From contig BMWJ01000007.1 in NCBI GenBank assembly GCA_014651175.1, forward strand, positions 310,001 through 374,000: 64,000 bases of DNA. The letters are read 5' to 3'. The translations under genes were made by a program, and so were the position numbers. Of this stretch, positions 60,038-64,000 are shown one piece after another (positions within the stretch are counted from its first letter, which is position 1; each line of letters starts with the position of its first letter). This stretch comes from Streptomyces clavifer (GTDB lineage Bacteria > Actinomycetota > Actinomycetes > Streptomycetales > Streptomycetaceae). The notes under the pieces were generated by a model. It had not been told where the DNA came from and searched no databases. It worked only from the letters and a program-made list of their open reading frames with translations.

Positions 60038-61015
60038 TCATACCGTGGCGACACGCTCCGGGGCCGCGGCCGCTGCGGCGGGAGCCGGGGCCGCGGCCGG
60101 GGTGGCGGAGGGCGCCGGGGAGACGTACCGCACCTGGTTCTCGAAGGCGACGCCGTGGCTCTTCACGTCGATCGCGACGCGGTCGCCGTCGGCGATCCGG
60201 AAGCCGTCGTGGAAGCTGGCCTCGTCGGCACCCAGGAGGACGTAGTTGACCAGCCCGGGCCGTCGCACCGCAGGGAAGGTGAACAGGTGGTCGGCCATGT
60301 CCTGCACCCGGTAGTAGAGGGCGTCGTCGCCACAGTCGAAGGTGCCCTCCCACGCGGTCGCGCCGTCCCGGACGATGGTGACCCGGCCGGTCACCGTGCG
60401 GGGCGGGGGGCCGAGGAAGAGCCAGGGGGTGAGCGCGGTGTCGCACAGCTTGCAGTACGGGTTGTAGCCCGGGTCCTGGCGGTGCAGGCCGATGTCGCAC
60501 AGGTCGTTGCCGAAGGTGTAGCCCGCGTAGTGCGGAGTGCCGTCGGCGTCGTTGACGTAGACGAGGGCGACCTCCGGCTCCTCGATGAGGGCGACGGGGC
60601 GTGCGGGCACGTTCAGCGCCTCGCCTGGCAGCCGCACCCAGTCGCCGAATCCCTTGAAGAACCACTTGGGCGGGGTGAACTCTCCCCCCTCCGGTGCGGT
60701 TTCGCCGCCCCACTTCTTCTTGTGCGTGCCCATGAAGCCGCTCAGCAGGGCGTTGCCCGTCGCCGCCGGCAGCAACGGAGGGAGCAGCCGCAGCCCGGGG
60801 TCCCCGGCGGTGACGGTGACAGCCGTGGAGCCCTCGGTGAGTGCCGCCCGCAGTGCCTCCTCCGAGCCGTCGGTGGCGATGAAGGCAGCGGCTACCCGGC
60901 CGTCCTCCACCCGGTACAGGGTCTGCTCGGCACCGTCTTCGTGGCGGCCGAAACCGACGTGGCGTTCGCCGTTGTACAGGCCTTCGAAGAGGACGGGGAG
61001 GTCGGGGCGGGACAT
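60038..61015 (-). CDS. FAH-fold (fumarylacetoacetase-like) hydrolase or isomerase
   Basis: The 325-residue protein has a FAH-type C-terminal domain (V-A-L-V-Y-V-N-D-A-D-G-T-P and Y-A-G-Y-T-F-G-N-D-L-C-D-I-G metal-binding segments). An Ala/Pro-rich tail (residues ~300-325) ends the chain. GGAG precedes ATG 61015. FAH enzymes cleave or isomerise keto-acid intermediates in aromatic catabolism. Operon position between monooxygenases and an aminotransferase supports a degradative role. Confidence 0.8.
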   Translation of the reverse strand: MSRPDLPVLFEGLYNGERHVGFGRHEDGAEQTLYRVEDGRVAAAFIATDGSEEALRAALTEGSTAVTVTAGDPGLRLLPPLLPAATGNALLSGFMGTHKKKWGGETAPEGGEFTPPKWFFKGFGDWVRLPGEALNVPARPVALIEEPEVALVYVNDADGTPHYAGYTFGNDLCDIGLHRQDPGYNPYCKLCDTALTPWLFLGPPPRTVTGRVTIVRDGATAWEGTFDCGDDALYYRVQDMADHLFTFPAVRRPGLVNYVLLGADEASFHDGFRIADGDRVAIDVKSHGVAFENQVRYVSPAPSATPAAAPAPAAAAAAPERVATV

Positions 61016-61052
61016 GGGTGGCTCCTTCTGTACGAGGATGGGTCGAGGCGGA

Positions 61053-62351
61053 TCAGGAGTGCGGGACGAGGGCGGGCACGTCCGCGCCCGTGAGGTCGGC
61101 CAGGACCTCGCCGACCCGGTCGACCGCCGTGCGTATCCACGGCAGGGCGAGCGGGTCCGCCGCCTCCAGGGCGGCTGTGCGCCGCTCGTCGGTCGTGCCG
61201 TAGAAGTGACTGGTCGCCGCGCGGATGCGCAGGGGGCGTCCGGGCTCCCCGAAGGCGCTCGCGGGCAGCACACCGACCCCGTAGCGCTCCGAGAACAGCC
61301 CGGCCAGGGCGTCCCCGTCGTGGACACCGTGCACCTGGGCCAGGTGCTCCCGCAGGGGCTCGAAGTCCGGGTAGAGGTAGCAGGTCGCGGCGACGGGGGC
61401 CGCCTTCGCGCCCGCGGCCGCGAAGTGGGCGGCGACCGCGCGCACCACCTTCTCGTGCAGGCGCCGGCTCGCCGCGATGCGCTCGGTGACCTCGGGCGGT
61501 TCCCCGAACGCGTACGCGGCCGCCGTCTGCACCGGCGCGGGAGGGCTCGACCAGATCTGGCTGGCGACCGCGACGAGCCGGGTGTGCAGAGCGCGTCCCG
61601 GCTCGCTGTCGGGCAGCCGGGCCACTCCCGTCCGCCAGCCGCCCAGTGCCAGGTTCTTGGTGAGCCCGGTGGTGACGACGGTCCGCTCCGGCGCGTGCAG
61701 GGCCGGGGAGACGGCCGGCTCGGAACTGTCGTACACCAGGTCGCCGTAGATCTCGTCGGAGACGATGACGAGGTCCAGTTCGCGAGCCGTGTCGGCCAGC
61801 CGCCGAACGGTGGCGGCCGACGCGACCGTTCCGGTCGGGTTGTCCGGGACGGTCACGACCACGACGCGCGGGTCCTGCCCGGCGGCCCTGGCGTCGACGA
61901 CGGCCTCACGCAGCCGGTCCGGGTCGGGCACCCCGCCCTGCCCCGGCCGGATCGGTACGGGGATGGGCCGTGCTCCGGCCAGCCGGGCCTGGGCCGCGTA
62001 GCTGACCCAGCTCGGGACCGGCACGACCACGTCCCCGCCGATGGCGAGGAGCAGCGCGAACAGCAGCGACTTGCTGCCGGGGCCGGCCACGACGAGCCCG
62101 GGGTCGACGGCCAGGCCGCGCCGCTCCCAGTACCCGGCGACGGCGGTCCGCAGGGCGGGGCTTCCGGCGACGGGGCCGTACGCGTTCTCGGCAGCCGCGG
62201 CGGCGAGCCGCTCCCTGAGCACGGGAAGGACGGGCAGGCCGATCTCCCCGCCGGCCATCGACAGGACCCGCTCCCCCGCCCGCCGCCGTCGGGCCAGGGC
62301 CTCGTCGGCGGCGAGGGTCGCCGACATGGGGATCGGTGCGGGTTCGGGCAT
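61053..62351 (-). CDS. PLP-dependent aminotransferase, fold type I
   Basis: The 432-residue protein has G-P-G-S-K-S-L-L-F, V-P-D-N-P-T-G-T, D-L-V-I-V-S-D-E-I-Y-G-D-L and the PLP-Lys motif T-G-L-T-K-N-L-A-L-G-G-W-R-T-G. Aspartate-aminotransferase-like. ATG 62351. Located 37 bases after it is the FAH-fold gene, and 52 bases before it ends the ligase gene. Confidence 0.92.
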   Translation of the reverse strand: MPEPAPIPMSATLAADEALARRRRAGERVLSMAGGEIGLPVLPVLRERLAAAAAENAYGPVAGSPALRTAVAGYWERRGLAVDPGLVVAGPGSKSLLFALLLAIGGDVVVPVPSWVSYAAQARLAGARPIPVPIRPGQGGVPDPDRLREAVVDARAAGQDPRVVVVTVPDNPTGTVASAATVRRLADTARELDLVIVSDEIYGDLVYDSSEPAVSPALHAPERTVVTTGLTKNLALGGWRTGVARLPDSEPGRALHTRLVAVASQIWSSPPAPVQTAAAYAFGEPPEVTERIAASRRLHEKVVRAVAAHFAAAGAKAAPVAATCYLYPDFEPLREHLAQVHGVHDGDALAGLFSERYGVGVLPASAFGEPGRPLRIRAATSHFYGTTDERRTAALEAADPLALPWIRTAVDRVGEVLADLTGADVPALVPHS

Positions 62352-62403
62352 GACAACTCCAGCGGTCGGGGTGAAGGGGCGCGTCGGGTGGCGGGGCTGC
62401 GGG

Positions 62404-64000
62404 TCAGGAGGCGGGCATCGGCGTGGCGTACCGTTCGCGCAGCTCCGCCTTGCGGACCTTGCCGGTCAGCGTCTTCGGGAGGACGGGGACCAGCTCCACC
62501 CGGTCCGGCAGGAAGAGGGTGTCGTGGCCCGCTTCCGTGATCCGGGTCCGGACCTCGTCGAGTGTCGGGCCCTGACCACCGCGTGGGACCACGACGGCCA
62601 CGATGACGTTCCGGGGCGCGGCCTCCCCGGTACCGCCCGCCGGCGTCTCCAGGCCGACCAGCGCGGCCTCGACGGCCTTCGGGTGGCTGCCGATCACCGC
62701 CTCCAGCTCCGTCATCGGCGCCACCCGCCCGTCCCGCAGGACCGCGTCCCGGGCCCGGCCGATGATGCGGATGCCGCCCCGGCCGTCGTCGCGGGCGAGG
62801 TCGCCGGTGTCGAACCAGCCGTCCGCGCCGAGCTCGGCCGCGAACGCCTCCGGACGCCGGTGGTACCCGAGCGCGAGGGACGCGCCGCGCACCTTGAGCA
62901 GGCCCACGGAGCCCTCCGCCCCTGCGGTTCCGTACGCCCCGGACGTCTCGATACGGGTCTCCATGGCGTCGATGGCCCTGCCGTTGCTCCGCGCCGCCCA
63001 GCCCTCGGGGTCCTCGGGCCGGGTGGTGGTCACCGGCCCGTTCTCGGACATGCCCCACAGGGAGTGGACGCGGGCGCCGAGTGTCTCGTGGACGTCGTCG
63101 GCCAGCTCCTTCAGGACCGGTGCCGAGCCGATCACCACGTGGCGCAGCGTGCTCGTGTCGCGCCGCCCGGACCGCTGTGACGCGGCGACGTCGGCGAGGG
63201 TGGCGGGCGGCCCGTACAGGAGGGTGGCCCCGTACCGCTCCACCAGGTCGAGCAGTGCCTCGTTGCGGCGTACGTCCTGGAAGGCGACGGTGCCGCCCAG
63301 CATGACGCCCGCGAGGACGCCCTGCGCGAATCCGGAGTAGTGGACCAGCGGAGTGGAGACCGCCGCCACCCAGTCGTCGCCCGCGCCGAACGCGTCGACG
63401 TATCCGCGTACGGCCGAGTGGACGGTGTTCTGGCTGTGCAGGACGCCCTTGGACGGGCCGGTGGTGCCGGAGGTGAACAGCACCACGAAGGGGTCGTCGG
63501 CGCCGAGCGCCAGTCCGTGCAGCCGGTCGGCGGCGCCCTCACGCCTCTCCCGTTCCTCGGCCACGAAGTGCTCGTGGAAGGGAAGCGCGCCGGCGGGTGC
63601 CGGGCCGTCGACGACCGACACGTGCTCGAGGGAGGGCAGTTCGCCCTTGAGCCGGGTGACGATCTCCGCCAGCGGTGTCCCCGACCACTCCGGGAGCGTC
63701 ACGCACACCCGGGCCCCGGTGAGGGCGAGGCGATGGCGCAGTTCCTCCTCCGTGCAGAGGGGCGAGACCGGGATGATGACGGCGCCGACCCGGATGGAGG
63801 CGAAGATCAGCGGCACCGTCTCCCACCGGTTGGGGAGCTGTACGGCGACGAAGTCGCCGGTCCGCACGCCGAGGTCGAGCAGCGCCAGGGCGAACCGGTC
63901 GGTCAGACGGTTCAGTTCGGCGTAGTCGAGCGTGTCGGTGCGGGACTCCGCCACGCGCCGGCCCGCGACGGCCAGCCGGTGCGGACGCAGGCGTGCCTGG
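62404..64000 (-). CDS. Acyl-CoA synthetase/AMP-dependent ligase (5' partial)
   Basis: The frame is open to the window edge, so the N-terminus lies beyond 64000. About 532 residues are visible. Motifs: L-F-T-S-G-T-T-G-P-S-K-G (P-loop), S-L-W-G-M-S-E-N-G-P, G-W-F-D-T-G-D-L-A-R and L-P-K-T-L-T-G-K-V-R-K near the end. All ANL-family motifs are intact. It probably activates a carboxylic acid as first step of the operon's pathway. Stop at 62404. Confidence 0.92.
   Translation of the reverse strand, partial: QARLRPHRLAVAGRRVAESRTDTLDYAELNRLTDRFALALLDLGVRTGDFVAVQLPNRWETVPLIFASIRVGAVIIPVSPLCTEEELRHRLALTGARVCVTLPEWSGTPLAEIVTRLKGELPSLEHVSVVDGPAPAGALPFHEHFVAEERERREGAADRLHGLALGADDPFVVLFTSGTTGPSKGVLHSQNTVHSAVRGYVDAFGAGDDWVAAVSTPLVHYSGFAQGVLAGVMLGGTVAFQDVRRNEALLDLVERYGATLLYGPPATLADVAASQRSGRRDTSTLRHVVIGSAPVLKELADDVHETLGARVHSLWGMSENGPVTTTRPEDPEGWAARSNGRAIDAMETRIETSGAYGTAGAEGSVGLLKVRGASLALGYHRRPEAFAAELGADGWFDTGDLARDDGRGGIRIIGRARDAVLRDGRVAPMTELEAVIGSHPKAVEAALVGLETPAGGTGEAAPRNVIVAVVVPRGGQGPTLDEVRTRITEAGHDTLFLPDRVELVPVLPKTLTGKVRKAELRERYATPMPAS

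Noticed and set aside
1-64000. CRISPR arrays, insertion sequences, tRNA or rRNA genes
   Set aside because: No regularly spaced direct repeats, transposase motifs or tRNA-like cloverleaf segments were recognised on either strand by reading.

Overview
The window is high-GC actinobacterial chromosome, almost certainly Streptomyces. The evidence is very high G+C at third codon positions, many GTG starts, 4-base ATGA/GTGA operon overlaps, a Streptomyces subtilisin-inhibitor protein, mycothiol-dependent-type enzymes, a rare TTA codon and a Tat-dependent secretome. No rRNA, tRNA, insertion sequence or CRISPR array was seen.

Layout. (1) 1-6.2 kb: the end of a secreted metallopeptidase with a ricin-type lectin tail; a frameshifted GFA-family relic; a PNPOx-like protein; and a VOC protein divergent from an SRPBCC-ArsR-MFS exporter group. 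(2) 6.3-28.2 kb: the centrepiece, an enediyne-type polyketide locus. A minus-strand chain of five genes joined by 4-base overlaps encodes UnbV, UnbU, the iterative enediyne PKS (KS-AT-ACP-KR-DH-PPTase, 1961 aa), its hotdog thioesterase and a flavin reductase. UnbL and a cytochrome P450 form a plus-strand pair facing that operon. A GMC oxidoreductase, two AhpD/CMD-like proteins, an SDR and an AraC-type regulator follow on one side. A carotenoid-oxygenase-like enzyme with a TetR regulator and a polytopic membrane protein lie on the other. (3) 28.3-33.4 kb: a minus-strand operon of MerR regulator, two mycothiol-dependent-isomerase-like proteins, an ABC1/UbiB kinase-like protein and an NAD-dependent epimerase. 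(4) 33.9-41.2 kb: pirin, a TPR protein, TetR, SDR, a cobalamin-riboswitch-controlled cbtB-cbtA pair, a degenerate histidine phosphatase, and an Sfp-type PPTase coupled to a metallophosphoesterase. (5) 41.4-55.5 kb: a polysaccharide-use locus with a GH16 hydrolase, a PL8-type lyase, a GntR/LacI regulator, a 2-hydroxyacid dehydrogenase, a CUT1-type ABC importer, a sugar-isomerase relic and a four-domain secreted protein (PA14, propeller, CBM, DUF1080), with an SSI-type protease inhibitor between. (6) 55.6-64 kb: a DHFR-family relic, a class A beta-lactamase, and a catabolic operon of two flavin-dependent monooxygenases, an FAH-fold protein, an aminotransferase and an acyl-CoA/AMP ligase that runs off the window.

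How it works together. The PKS, thioesterase and Unb proteins are the conserved core that makes and processes the polyene precursor of enediynes. The P450, flavin reductase and GMC oxidoreductase are the expected oxidative partners. Nothing in the window resembles the deoxysugar, aromatic or apoprotein genes that decorate known enediynes. The locus instead carries a carotenoid-oxygenase-like enzyme, AhpD-like proteins and an SDR. It is therefore either a compact, unusual enediyne pathway or a PKSE pathway to a different polyene-derived product. The nearby SRPBCC, VOC and MFS genes are candidate self-protection functions, but this is inference.
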